In this document: one piece after another, positions 36,316 to 44,875 of the stretch
How positions within the stretch are numbered: position 1 is the first letter of the stretch
Layout of the letters: each line of letters opens with the position of its first letter
From: Petrimonas sp. IBARAKI
Lineage (GTDB): Bacteria; Bacteroidota; Bacteroidia; Bacteroidales; Dysgonomonadaceae
Assembly: GCA_002356435.2 (NCBI GenBank)
Contig: AP018040.2
Coordinates: forward strand, 1,426,001-1,490,000
DNA: 64,000 bases
Reading direction: 5' to 3'
Translations under genes and position numbers: made by a program
Notes under the pieces: generated by a model
What the model was told of the DNA's origin: nothing
What the model saw: the letters and a program-made list of their open reading frames with translations, nothing else
The model's database searches: none

Positions 36316-37046
36316 AAACTACATGGATTTACCTGTTATCAATTCTTTTCCTTGTTTCCTGTGGAGCAACGCGCACGGCAAAAGTGAACGAATTGACCAA
36401 CAAAGAAGAAAAACAAGGATGGACACTTTTATTTAACGGAAAAGATTTTACCGGATGGCGCCAGTATAACGGGAACAGTGTGCCTGAGAATTGGATCATC
36501 GAAGACGGTACCATGAAAGTGTTTACGGCCCCGAATGCACGTCCGGGGCAAGGGGTAGGAGGCGATCTGATTTACTTCGCCAGTAAATTCAAAAACTTTG
36601 AACTCTCCATTGACTGGAAAGCAGAAAAAGAAGCCAACTCCGGTATTTTCTACAACGTCCGCGAAGAAAAAGGGAGGGCCATTTACAGCTCGGCGCCCGA
36701 AGTCCAAATTCTGGATAACGAGAATGCTAGCGACAACAAAATAGACAGTCACCTCGCCGGATCGCTTTACGATATGCTGCCTGCGGATCCAAAGACCGTG
36801 AACCCTTACGGGGAATGGAACACGATTGTTATTCGGGTGGACAACGGCAAGGTTACCCATACGCAAAACGGGGTGAAAGTAGTTGAATACACCTTGTGGA
36901 CAAAAGATTGGGACAGAATGGTGGAAAACAGCAAGTTCAAAAGTTTTCCCGGATTCCAGGAAGGTGTTTCCCGGGAAGGTTATATCGGGTTGCAAGATCA
37001 CGGATATGCCATCTGGTTCCGTAACGTGAAAATCAGGGAATTGTGA
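36312..37046 (+). CDS. DUF1080 (3-keto-disaccharide hydrolase-like) lipoprotein
   Basis: The 244-residue protein has a lipoprotein signal (WIYLLSILFLVSC) and a concanavalin-like DUF1080 domain with GWTLLFNGKDFTGWRQYNG, NFELSIDWKAEKEANSGIFY and the closing GYIGLQDHGYAIWFRNVKIR. Some members cleave 3-keto-glucosides; others only bind sugars. It is coupled to the phosphotriesterase-family gene by a 4-base overlap. Substrate and catalysis are not certain. Confidence 0.87.
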   Translation: MKTTWIYLLSILFLVSCGATRTAKVNELTNKEEKQGWTLLFNGKDFTGWRQYNGNSVPENWIIEDGTMKVFTAPNARPGQGVGGDLIYFASKFKNFELSIDWKAEKEANSGIFYNVREEKGRAIYSSAPEVQILDNENASDNKIDSHLAGSLYDMLPADPKTVNPYGEWNTIVIRVDNGKVTHTQNGVKVVEYTLWTKDWDRMVENSKFKSFPGFQEGVSREGYIGLQDHGYAIWFRNVKIREL

Positions 37047-37154
37047 TTTAGTACTTTATCCCGAACAAAAGATGTAGATTTGCGTTTGAATTAAAAGTAT
37101 AATCAAAACCAAAAATACGTTCGGAGCAAACCGACACGTAAAAAGAATTATCGT

Positions 37155-38027
37155 ATGAAATGGATAAACAGAAACGATAGCGAATCCAACTACGAAGATC
37201 GTCGGGGTAGAGGAGTGAAGCGGGGAGCTGCATTCGGCGGTGTTGGGATGATCATTGTTGCCATAATCGCCCTGTTGTTGGGGAAGAACCCTTTTCAGGC
37301 CATCGATATGGTAAACAGTGTGGTGCCCGGACAAACATCGGAAGAGGTGGTGGATCCTTCGCGCATGAACGAAAACGAAGACCTGAAAGTATTCACGCTT
37401 GGTGTTTTTAACAGCGCCAACGATGTGTGGACGGAAATTTTCAGGACTCAGATGGGTGAAAGTTACCGTAACCCGGTTCTTGTGAATTTTACCGATCAGA
37501 CCACCTCTGCCTGCGGCGGCGCAACGGCTCAGGTGGGGCCTTTTTACTGTCCCGGCGATGAAAAAGTGTATATCGACCTCAACTTCTTTCACCAGTTGAC
37601 ACGCGATTACGGTGCCAGGGGCGACATGGCAATGGCTTACGTTACGGCTCATGAAGTGGGGCATCACGTGCAGAAACTGCTGGGTATTGTCGATCAGGTA
37701 AACCAATACCGGGGCCGTATCAGTGAAGCTGAATACAACAAGATCATGGTCAAGATGGAACTGCAGGCCGATTTTTTCGCCGGGTTGTGGGCCAATCAGG
37801 CCAGCAAACTGGGAATAATTCAACTCGAGCCGGGAGACTTGGAGTCGGCCATCAGCGCCACGACCGCCGTTGGTGATGATACCCTGCAAAAGGAGGCGAT
37901 GGGTTACACCGTCCCTGATTCATTCACGCACGGAACGGCTGCCCAACGGACATACTGGTTCCGCAAAGGTTACCAGACCGGCGATATCCGGCAAGGTGAC
38001 ACGTTCAACGATCCGAGCCTCAGATAG
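37155..38027 (+). CDS. Putative neutral zinc metallopeptidase (YpfJ family)
   Basis: The 290-residue protein has one N-terminal membrane anchor (AAFGGVGMIIVAIIALLLG) and the zinc peptidase motif VTAHEVGHHVQKLLG (HExxH with catalytic Glu), followed by ELQADFFAGLWANQ, where the third ligand is expected. The short tail GTAAQRTYWFRKGYQTGD is typical of the YpfJ/putative-neutral-zinc-metallopeptidase family. The substrate is unknown. The N-terminal cytoplasmic tail is basic and Asp-rich. It ends 5 bases before the convergent ABC ATPase. Confidence 0.9.
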   Translation: MKWINRNDSESNYEDRRGRGVKRGAAFGGVGMIIVAIIALLLGKNPFQAIDMVNSVVPGQTSEEVVDPSRMNENEDLKVFTLGVFNSANDVWTEIFRTQMGESYRNPVLVNFTDQTTSACGGATAQVGPFYCPGDEKVYIDLNFFHQLTRDYGARGDMAMAYVTAHEVGHHVQKLLGIVDQVNQYRGRISEAEYNKIMVKMELQADFFAGLWANQASKLGIIQLEPGDLESAISATTAVGDDTLQKEAMGYTVPDSFTHGTAAQRTYWFRKGYQTGDIRQGDTFNDPSLR

Positions 38028-38032
38028 ATCCG

Positions 38033-38806
38033 TTACACGGCAAAATAACTTTCCAATTCTTTCAGGGTGTCCTGGGTGGTTTGGGTATCCCTCACCACCA
38101 GCCCTTTCTCGAGAACAACAATGCGGTCACAGACTTCCGTAACGTGGTTGAGGTCGTGGCTCGAAATAAGCATCGTCATGCTCCTGGTGCTTTTCAGTTC
38201 ATTGAGCATCCGTTTCAGGCGGATTTGCGAAGTGGGGTCGAGCGCGGTGAACGGCTCATCGAGAACAAGTATCTGCGGATCGCTGAGAAGTGCGGCGGCT
38301 ATCCCGGTCTTTTTCTGGTTCCCTTTCGAGAGGTCGCGGATCAGCTTCTTCGAACCCAAGATCTCGCCGTTAAAGAACTCCTTCATCGACTCTAAAAAGG
38401 CGGTAATATCGCCTTCCGATTTTCCGTAGACTTTTCCCGTGAAAGCAAAATATTCCTCGGGAGTAAGAAAGTCGATCAGGAAACTCTCGTCGAGGAACGA
38501 CCCCACTTTCGATTTCCAGTCGTCGCGACGGGCAACTCTTTCCCCGTCAATACGTACTTCGCCCGAGCTCGCTTCAATCAGGTCGAGTATCAGCCGGAAA
38601 AAAGTGGTTTTTCCTGCGCCGTTGTTTCCAACCAGTCCGAAGCTTTCGCCGTTCTTAACAGTTATTTCCGGAATATTTAAAACAGCTACGCCGTTGTATA
38701 TTTTCTTGAGATCGGTTACTTTAATCACAGTATTTACTGCAATGGGTACGGGTGGCGGCATTGAAATTGCGGTATCCAGGGTTGGTTGAATTTCTTCAGC
38801 GTTCAT
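38033..38806 (-). CDS. ABC transporter ATP-binding protein
   Basis: The 257-residue ATPase has Walker A GLVGNNGAGKTTFFRLIL, a divergent signature LSKGNQKKTGIAAALLSD (LSKGN in place of LSGGQ) and Walker B ILVLDEPFTALDP, then SSHDLNHVTEVCD. It serves the DUF5687 membrane protein directly upstream (33-base gap), a usual Bacteroidota exporter-type pair of unknown substrate. The start is ATG at 38806. Confidence 0.92.
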   Translation of the reverse strand: MNAEEIQPTLDTAISMPPPVPIAVNTVIKVTDLKKIYNGVAVLNIPEITVKNGESFGLVGNNGAGKTTFFRLILDLIEASSGEVRIDGERVARRDDWKSKVGSFLDESFLIDFLTPEEYFAFTGKVYGKSEGDITAFLESMKEFFNGEILGSKKLIRDLSKGNQKKTGIAAALLSDPQILVLDEPFTALDPTSQIRLKRMLNELKSTRSMTMLISSHDLNHVTEVCDRIVVLEKGLVVRDTQTTQDTLKELESYFAV

Positions 38807-38839
38807 ATCGTTAATTTTAATTATTTGTTCGTGGTAAGT

Positions 38840-40321
38840 TCACTCCTTTTTTCTGAATCCTTCGCAAAGCGCGTATTTCCGCCTCAAGAACTGCTTTTCG
38901 GTAACTTCGAGCAGTTGTTTCCAGAAAACAATGCCGGCCAGCCCCAGGACGGACAAGATGATGAGTGCGATGTGTTTAGCGGAAAACAACGAGAAAATAC
39001 CGATTAATCCCATCGGAACAACCAGCAGGGGAATCATGATGATGAAGTTTTTGTAGCTCACTCCCTGCATGTTCATGGCAGAGCCTTTTGAGAGTTCCAA
39101 CCGTTTGGTATTGAACGTGGCCCCAAAGAGGTAGACGTGGATGTTCACCCCTGCGTTATACAGGAAAGCGACCGAGTGATTGATCAGAATATCCCTTCCA
39201 AACAGGAAATAGGGCGTGGTAAGTATGAAGGAGATGATGCTGAGCGACAACAGTAGAAAATAATTGGCCTTGATGTACGACTGGGTATCGATGTCTCTTG
39301 TCATCAGGAAATCGAAATAGGAACCTTCCCAGTTGATGATCCATTGTCCGAACAGGATCATGCCTATGCCGGTAACGAAGATAGCGACGAACATCAGCAT
39401 GGCATCGTTTTCCTTGTACATGTCGCTGGGGTAAAACAGCAACCCGTAGAGCAGGAAAAGTACAGCTGTGTAGAGCACGTTCTTGGTCCGTTTATGCCTT
39501 AACACGAGTTTCATCTCCAGGGAAATGATCTCTCCTATTTTCCCGAAACGTTCCATGAACGTGAAGTTTTGGGTTTCGGCCTGCTTCCGGATTGTTTTTC
39601 TGTCGAAGTTCTCGGGATAATAATTCTGAGCGAAGAACCCTTTGTTCAGCAGGAAAGCTGCTCCGCTGAATACCAAAACAATTATCCATCCAATCGGATT
39701 TTCGATAAGGAAGCCGAACACCTGCTGCGATAACGCGAAAAGGGAGTAGATGTTGAAATATTCCAATGCTGCCAGTCCGGCGACGATCAGGAGAAAAGAG
39801 GCGATTCCCGTAATGGATGACCCGAATTTACGTTTCAGGAAAGAAGCAAAAAGCGTGTTGAACCAGATCAGGAAAATGACGATCAGAACAAACCGGAACG
39901 CTCCGCCTAAACCGTATGCCGGGTGAATACCCGTGACGGAAAAAGGTATGGCAAAACAAAGTGTGAGGTAGTTTGCCGGGTTGAGCAAGGGTTTGATCAA
40001 CAGGTAATTCACCAGCTTGCTTCTCTTCACCGGCAACACCTGATAGCTTTGCAGGTTGATGGTGCTCAACGGTTGAAACAGGAACCGGAAAAGCAATGCC
40101 AGGACGGTTACGTACATCAGGATACCGTTAAACGTGAGTGCGGGATCGAGTTTCGGAGCGGCTTCTGCCAGGATTCTGGGCATCATAAAACCCAGGAGTA
40201 CGAAGATTACCAGGAAGTATACAGCACTCAACCCGACGAATATATTAACGATCAGGTTTTTATAATATCCGGGTGCGCGTACACTTTTCAGCCAATAGTG
40301 TTTGAAAAATGTTGAATACAT
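38840..40321 (-). CDS. DUF5687 family ABC transporter permease
   Basis: The 493-residue membrane protein has about 11-12 hydrophobic segments. It begins STFFKHYWLKSVRAPGYYKN and has the DUF5687 QSYQVLPVKRSKLVNYLLIK block, shared by Bacteroidota permeases that pair with an ATPase. A large central loop (NKGFFAQNYYPENFDRK to ERFGKIGEIISLEMKLV) is cytoplasmic. The substrate is unknown. With the downstream ATPase it forms a two-gene ABC system read leftward. Confidence 0.87.
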   Translation of the reverse strand: MYSTFFKHYWLKSVRAPGYYKNLIVNIFVGLSAVYFLVIFVLLGFMMPRILAEAAPKLDPALTFNGILMYVTVLALLFRFLFQPLSTINLQSYQVLPVKRSKLVNYLLIKPLLNPANYLTLCFAIPFSVTGIHPAYGLGGAFRFVLIVIFLIWFNTLFASFLKRKFGSSITGIASFLLIVAGLAALEYFNIYSLFALSQQVFGFLIENPIGWIIVLVFSGAAFLLNKGFFAQNYYPENFDRKTIRKQAETQNFTFMERFGKIGEIISLEMKLVLRHKRTKNVLYTAVLFLLYGLLFYPSDMYKENDAMLMFVAIFVTGIGMILFGQWIINWEGSYFDFLMTRDIDTQSYIKANYFLLLSLSIISFILTTPYFLFGRDILINHSVAFLYNAGVNIHVYLFGATFNTKRLELSKGSAMNMQGVSYKNFIIMIPLLVVPMGLIGIFSLFSAKHIALIILSVLGLAGIVFWKQLLEVTEKQFLRRKYALCEGFRKKE

Positions 40322-40341
40322 GAAGTTTTAGTCTGATGCTT

Positions 40342-41880
40342 TTATTTTTTTCCGAAAAATGCGCCGAAAATGCTTCGGGTGATAGTTCTGCCGAGTTGCG
40401 AACTTATTTGCCGTGTGGCACTTCTGCCCACTTGCTCCAGCAAATCGCCCACGATGCCCCGCTCTTCTTTTTTCCTGCGGGCTTCGGCGCGTCTTTCACG
40501 TTCGGCTTCCGCCTGTAACCTCCGTTCCTCTTTTTCCAGACGGATACGCTCTTTCTCGGCTTCTGCCTGCTCACGTTCTTCGGCGAGCAGTTCCTGTTTT
40601 TGGGAAAGAATTTCGAAAGCGGATTCCCGGTCGACCAGTTTTTCATACACTCCATAAATGAGTGATTGCTTCATTATCTGGTCCCTTTCTCCTGCCGTAA
40701 TCGGTCCGATCTGGCCCTGCGGCGGCAGGATATTGGCGCGTTGCACCATTTGGGGCGCACCTTTTTCATCGAGGAACGACACCAGCGCTTCGCCGGTGTT
40801 CAGTTGTGTGATAGCCTCTTCCGTGTCGAACTTCGGATTGGACCGGAACGTGTTGGCCGCCACCTTTACCGCTTTCTGATCGTTGGGCGTGTAGGCTCGG
40901 AGCGCGTGTTGCACACGGTTGCCGAGTTGTCCGAGAATTACGGGCGGGATATCGGCGGGATTTTGCGTGCAGAAATAGATACCTACCCCTTTGGAGCGGA
41001 TGAGGCGGACAATCTGTTCCACCTTTTCGAGCAACGGCTTGGGCATGTCGTTAAACAGCATGTGTGCTTCATCAAAGAAAAAAACCAGTTTAGGCTTGTC
41101 CATATCGCCCACTTCGGGCAAGTTGTTAAACAGGTCGTCGAGCAGCCAAAGTAGGAAAGTGGTATACACCCGTGGGGAGTTCATCAGTTTGTCGGCGGCC
41201 AAAATGTTGATTACTCCTCTTCCTTGCTCCGTTTGCATAAAATCGGTAATCACCAGTTCGGGCTCACCGAAGAATTTGTCGGCGCCTTCGCTTTCCAGGC
41301 GTAGCAGCGCGCGTTGTATGGCGCCGATGCTTGCCGGAGAGATGTTCCCGTATTCGGTGGTGTATTTTGCCCGGTTGTCTCCTACGAACTGGATCATCTT
41401 TTGCAAGTCTTTCAAGTCGAGGAGCAGCAGGTTGTTATCGTCGGCAATTTTGAAAACCATAGTCAGTACCGCTCCCTGAGTTTCGTTCAGTTGCAGCAGT
41501 CGTTCGAGCAACATCGGCCCCATTTCGGTAACGGTTGTCCGCACCGGATGCCCCTGTTCGCCGAAAACGTCCCAGAACCTTACCGGGAAGCCTTTAAACT
41601 CAAATCCTTTTTCACCTAACTTATAACCGTCCACGCGTTTGGAAACGCTCTCCTTGTTTCCGCCTGTTTTGGCCACGCCGGAGAGGTCGCCTTTCATGTC
41701 GGCGGCAAAGACGGGTACTCCCATTTCGCTGAATGTTTCAGAAAGTGTTTGCAAGGTGACGGTTTTTCCTGTTCCTGTGGCACCTGTTATTAGTCCGTGG
41801 CGGTTTGCCATTTTGGGGATAAGGCAAACTTCAGCCTCGTCGTTGATGGCTATAAAAGCGCGTTTGCTGTTGTCGAACAT
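40342..41880 (-). CDS. HerA-like ATPase (DUF853 family)
   Basis: The 512-residue protein has Walker A GATGTGKTVTLQTL (about residues 33-46), Walker B LVFFFDEAHMLFND, and the arginine-rich motif VRLIRSKGVGIYFCTQNPAD, matching the DUF853/HerA-like helicase family. The last 100 residues form a highly charged coiled coil (EEREQAEAEKERIRLEKEER) ending GRTITRSIFGAFFGKK. The role is unknown; relatives are linked to DNA handling. It is the last GC-rich gene before the AT-rich accessory island that starts at about 41.9 kb. Confidence 0.88.
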   Translation of the reverse strand: MFDNSKRAFIAINDEAEVCLIPKMANRHGLITGATGTGKTVTLQTLSETFSEMGVPVFAADMKGDLSGVAKTGGNKESVSKRVDGYKLGEKGFEFKGFPVRFWDVFGEQGHPVRTTVTEMGPMLLERLLQLNETQGAVLTMVFKIADDNNLLLLDLKDLQKMIQFVGDNRAKYTTEYGNISPASIGAIQRALLRLESEGADKFFGEPELVITDFMQTEQGRGVINILAADKLMNSPRVYTTFLLWLLDDLFNNLPEVGDMDKPKLVFFFDEAHMLFNDMPKPLLEKVEQIVRLIRSKGVGIYFCTQNPADIPPVILGQLGNRVQHALRAYTPNDQKAVKVAANTFRSNPKFDTEEAITQLNTGEALVSFLDEKGAPQMVQRANILPPQGQIGPITAGERDQIMKQSLIYGVYEKLVDRESAFEILSQKQELLAEEREQAEAEKERIRLEKEERRLQAEAERERRAEARRKKEERGIVGDLLEQVGRSATRQISSQLGRTITRSIFGAFFGKK

Positions 41881-41894
41881 AGGTTTGTAAAGTT

Positions 41895-42281
41895 TTAGCA
41901 GGTATAATGGACAAAGTTAAGGAAATATTTGGAAAAGACGTGTGAAGTTCCGTGAAGAATGGCGGTTTTCCGATAATTCTCTTTCCAGATTGCCTCACCT
42001 GAATATGAGAGCAGGTTATAGGTCAGGACAGCCATCGTTTCGGTTTGTTGTACAACGGGATTCATCATTTCAAATCTATCCATTTTCACCTTTCCCCGCA
42101 TGTTCTCGTACAACTCTTTTATTTTGTCACAACCGTCGATCCGTTTTTCGTGGGCAGGGTCGAAATAGGTAAAATCCTTCGAATACAGTTCGAGATAGGG
42201 AGAGGGATTACCATCATGCCATGCTTCGAGAGCGGCACTCTCCAAATCAATAATTGTCTCACTAATGGTACGTTTTTCCAT
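41895..42281 (-). pseudogene. SnoaL/NTF2-like protein with a damaged C-terminus
   Basis: From the ATG at 42281 the frame codes 128 residues. The first about 90 are colinear with the SnoaL/ketosteroid-isomerase-like family (TIIDLESAALEAWHDGNPSP, EMMNPVVQQTETMAVLTYNL). After YSGEAIWK the expected final strands are replaced by an unrelated tail, KTAILHGTSHVFSKYF. The change looks like a frameshift or deletion plus run-on into the intergenic region. It lies 14 bases from the HerA-like gene start. It may be non-functional. Confidence 0.65.
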
Positions 42282-42367
42282 GATGTTTTTATATTTAGTT
42301 GATAGTTGTTCAGGTTTTTCTCCGGGCAATGGAGGTTTCCAGATAATTATTTATCCGTATCTTCATG

Positions 42368-42811
42368 TTAGTAGTTATAAAGAATCTCAGTCTTATGTCT
42401 CGATTCCTTTTTATTTTTTAGTTCTTCAAAGAACGGTTTAAGAAATCCTCCCAGTTCATAGTTATCGATATCTTTTAAATCCACCCATTCATATTCTTGA
42501 GCTTCATCATTTAAAGACACATCATACGAATCTGTTTTACATGTATAATCAATAAATATCATGTGTCTTTTCTCATGAAAAGAATCATTATACACACTCT
42601 CTTTTATACTGATCAGGTGAATATCGTAAATTTTCAGGCCGGTTTCTTCCAATATCTCCCTTTTCAATGCTTCTTCCATTTTTTCTCCCAATTCGATATG
42701 GCCTCCGGGAATAATATATTTATCATTCCATTTATGGGCTTTGCAAAGCAGTACCTTATTATCCGGATTAAAAATAATTGCCCCCACAGTAGGTTCGGGA
42801 TATTTCATCAT
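42368..42811 (-). CDS. NUDIX hydrolase
   Basis: The protein has 147 residues from the ATG at 42811; the frame extends to a TTG at 42823. The NUDIX box is complete: GGHIELGEKMEEALKREILE followed by ETGL, matching Gx5Ex7REUxEExGU. It should hydrolyse a nucleoside diphosphate linked to another group, perhaps in sanitation of damaged nucleotides. The substrate is unknown. It is AT-rich like its island neighbours, and 27 bases from the DUF4386 gene upstream on the same strand. Confidence 0.9.
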   Translation of the reverse strand: MMKYPEPTVGAIIFNPDNKVLLCKAHKWNDKYIIPGGHIELGEKMEEALKREILEETGLKIYDIHLISIKESVYNDSFHEKRHMIFIDYTCKTDSYDVSLNDEAQEYEWVDLKDIDNYELGGFLKPFFEELKNKKESRHKTEILYNY

Positions 42812-42838
42812 TTTACTCTTCAATTTTTTATTTCAAAT

Positions 42839-43540
42839 TCAGACCTGTCGTTTTGCCATTTGTATGAGTCTTCTCCCTATCAAGACAGAAAAGACAATCC
42901 AGGGGACAAGAGAGAGTAATGAGCAAATCAGTCCCAGGGTCCCTGCTGTCGAGGGAATTATCATAAAAATCCCTGCAATCAGGCCCCACGTGGCTGAAGA
43001 TCTTTTAAAATCCCTTGATTTATACATTGTCATGGAAATCAAAATGAGCGTAATAGCATTAAACACATAATATACATCAAATGCCGTTCCTTTATATCTT
43101 GCTATCAAGCCTTGCCCTACCGCCAGCAACTGCTGTTTATACTCCATTGATTCCGCGGAGAAATATTGTTTGCTGATTGATAACACTTCAAATCCAACGG
43201 CAGATACATAATAAACTGCAATTCCTGTTAATCCGATTATCGTGGCGATAAGCATATTGGTGAAATTTACTTTCCTTAATGCTGCAAATAATCCAAGGTA
43301 CACCAGGATTAAAATCCCGTTATTTATATAGTACAAGAGATCAAGGCTCAATAATCCAATGAGCCAATTTTTACGGAACAGTTCAAAAAATCCCATTGTG
43401 GTTTCAGGGGGAGGAAAGAGGGTGAATATAACCAGTTGTATCGGTATTATTAAAACGATTACTATAGCTGCGACTCCGCCAACCTTGTACAACTTATTCC
43501 AATTTAACTCTTCGTTGGACTTGTATTCTGTTTCTTCCAT
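42839..43540 (-). CDS. DUF4386 family membrane protein
   Basis: The 233-residue protein has six hydrophobic segments. It opens with a polar stretch (EETEYKSNEELNWNKLY), then GGVAAIVIVLIIPIQLVIF, and continues in the DUF4386 pattern with NNGILILVYLGLFAALRK and STAGTLGLICSLLSLVPW. DUF4386 proteins are small integral membrane proteins of unknown function. It sits in the accessory island between the MBL gene and the NUDIX gene, all on the minus strand. Confidence 0.82.
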   Translation of the reverse strand: MEETEYKSNEELNWNKLYKVGGVAAIVIVLIIPIQLVIFTLFPPPETTMGFFELFRKNWLIGLLSLDLLYYINNGILILVYLGLFAALRKVNFTNMLIATIIGLTGIAVYYVSAVGFEVLSISKQYFSAESMEYKQQLLAVGQGLIARYKGTAFDVYYVFNAITLILISMTMYKSRDFKRSSATWGLIAGIFMIIPSTAGTLGLICSLLSLVPWIVFSVLIGRRLIQMAKRQV

Positions 43541-43658
43541 TTTTGTTATTTTGTTTGTTCCGTTTACAAAGGCCGCTATTTATCCAAAGAATCATATGGT
43601 TTCTTATGTCGTCTTATTCTTGCGCGGAACAGTGTAGGCTATATCAGCGGCAATTTTT

Positions 43659-44585
43659 TCATTCAAACAGCTTAATCGTATAATCCAAAAGCTCGATTCC
43701 GCCGGATTTCCCGTGTCCGACTATAATTTTTTTTACTTCTGGATACTTCATCTTTACTTTTCTTACTGTATTCGGCCACTCTTCTACATTTGCTTCCGCA
43801 AGATTACCTTTCCCCGCTCCTGCTTCTTTTATTAAACAACCCCCAAACATAATATCTTCCAGGGGGAAATAAGCAATAATGTTATCGCAGGAATGACCTT
43901 CTCCCAGAAAATCAACATACACTTCTTCGTTGCCGACTTTCAATTCAAAATGTTCATCAAACCCGTGCTTCGGCATAGTAGAACCATTTTCTTTCAGTAC
44001 TTGTATCGTTCTGTTGTAGGCGTAAGAAATAATGTCCTGTCTGTGAAATTCCTCCAGGCCTCCCAAATTGTCGATATGATAATGCGTTGGAACAACCGCT
44101 ATAATTTTGCATTTCAACGATTGTGTTAACCAGTCAATCAGCTCGCGAGATGTTTCATTGTCTGTCGGTGTATCGAAAACAACAGCTTCATTGTTGTTCA
44201 CAATAATCATTCCGTTGCACGAAATTTTCTCGAAGTTCCCAAAATCAAGAAATGAAATATGCTGATATACATGCTCCGAAACCTGATTGATCATCAAAGA
44301 CGCTGACCTGTATGCCCTGTTCTCCGTTGTTCGATCTATGTTGACATTGCCATGAGCTATAGAGTGAGTTCCATCCGGATTTACAATTATGTTGCCATGA
44401 ACGGTAGAGTGCGTTCCGTTTGGATTTACAATTACATTGCCATGAACTGTAGAGTGAGTCCCGTCCGGATTTACAATTACGTTGCCATGAACAGTAGAAT
44501 GCGTTCCGTCCGGATTTACTACAACTGTCTGTCCTACCACATCTGTCACAAATACAATACAACAAATCATCAATAAAATTTTCAT
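43659..44585 (-). CDS. Subclass B1 metallo-beta-lactamase with N-terminal tandem repeats
   Basis: The protein has 308 residues from the ATG at 44585. A signal peptide (KILLMICCIVFVTDVVGQ) is followed by four 15-residue repeats (consensus VIVNPDGTHSTVHGN) and then a full MBL domain. All B1 zinc ligands are visible: THYHIDNLGG (H116, H118, D120), GEGHSCDN (H196), FGGCLIKEAG (C221) and VGHGKSGG (H263), by standard B1 numbering. Periplasmic carbapenem-type beta-lactam hydrolysis is expected by family, but activity is not shown. The repeat linker is unusual. A long in-frame extension to 44801 carries a truncated DHFR-family fragment; I treat it as accidental. Confidence 0.85.
   Translation of the reverse strand: MKILLMICCIVFVTDVVGQTVVVNPDGTHSTVHGNVIVNPDGTHSTVHGNVIVNPNGTHSTVHGNIIVNPDGTHSIAHGNVNIDRTTENRAYRSASLMINQVSEHVYQHISFLDFGNFEKISCNGMIIVNNNEAVVFDTPTDNETSRELIDWLTQSLKCKIIAVVPTHYHIDNLGGLEEFHRQDIISYAYNRTIQVLKENGSTMPKHGFDEHFELKVGNEEVYVDFLGEGHSCDNIIAYFPLEDIMFGGCLIKEAGAGKGNLAEANVEEWPNTVRKVKMKYPEVKKIIVGHGKSGGIELLDYTIKLFE
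44347..44526 (-). repeat. Four 45-base tandem repeats inside the B1 MBL gene
   Basis: Exact 45-base periodicity (units at 44347, 44392, 44437 and 44482) encodes the 15-residue NPDGTHS-VHGN units. The units differ mostly by single bases. The number is a multiple of three per unit, so copy-number change would keep the frame. It is not CRISPR: no spacers and fully coding. Confidence 0.95.
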
Positions 44586-44801
44586 ATTTCTTCCTCTAGG
44601 CCTTGACTTGCTAATTTTGCACTTTTCCAGCACGGTTCGCCAAAACTCCATAAGCTGGTAGGTTATCCTTCCGTATAACGCTGTGTCAGCACTTCTCAAG
44701 AGGTCAGCGTAATGCTGATGTATTTCATCGTCAGGGATACCTGAGGTATGGTCACAAAACCCGTCAAGCGTCATATTGATTGCTGCAATTACTTTTTTCA
44801 T
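44586..44801 (-). pseudogene. Truncated DHFR-family (RibD C-terminal-like) gene fragment
   Basis: The open frame gives about 58 residues of a RibD C-terminal/dihydrofolate-reductase-like protein: KKVIAAINMTLDGFCDHTSG, then RSADTALYGRITYQLMEFW. After EFWRTVLE the homology stops and the sequence runs into the MBL gene (KCKISKSRPRGRN). The remaining two thirds of the family are missing. It is most likely a relic left when the MBL gene was joined here. Confidence 0.7.
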
Positions 44802-44847
44802 AATTTTTTTTGTCAGTCTGTTTTGTGAATCGTCCTACAATGACTAG

Positions 44848-44867
44848 TAACGGTTGTTAGTGGCTGG
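44848..44867 (-). repeat. Cassette-type element A (collapsed)
   Basis: On the plus strand TAACGG is followed after one base by TGTTAGTGGCTGG. The same outer motifs bound the full-length elements D and E, but here the long palindromic core is absent. It lies just after the 3' end of the alcohol dehydrogenase gene. Confidence 0.5.
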
Positions 44868-44875
44868 TGTTCTTA

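Noticed and set aside
44347-44526. Possible CRISPR array from the regular 45-base repeats
   Set aside because: The repeats are back to back without spacers and translate as in-frame 15-residue units inside a gene.
44245-44576. Frames on either strand over the lactamase repeat region
   Set aside because: They are shadows produced by the 45-base repeat, with Cys/Ser/Arg- or Tyr/Asn-rich low-complexity translations.
43659-44801. Single 380-residue fused DHFR-lactamase protein
   Set aside because: The lactamase has its own signal peptide and ATG at 44585; a fused product would bury the signal and the DHFR part is truncated.
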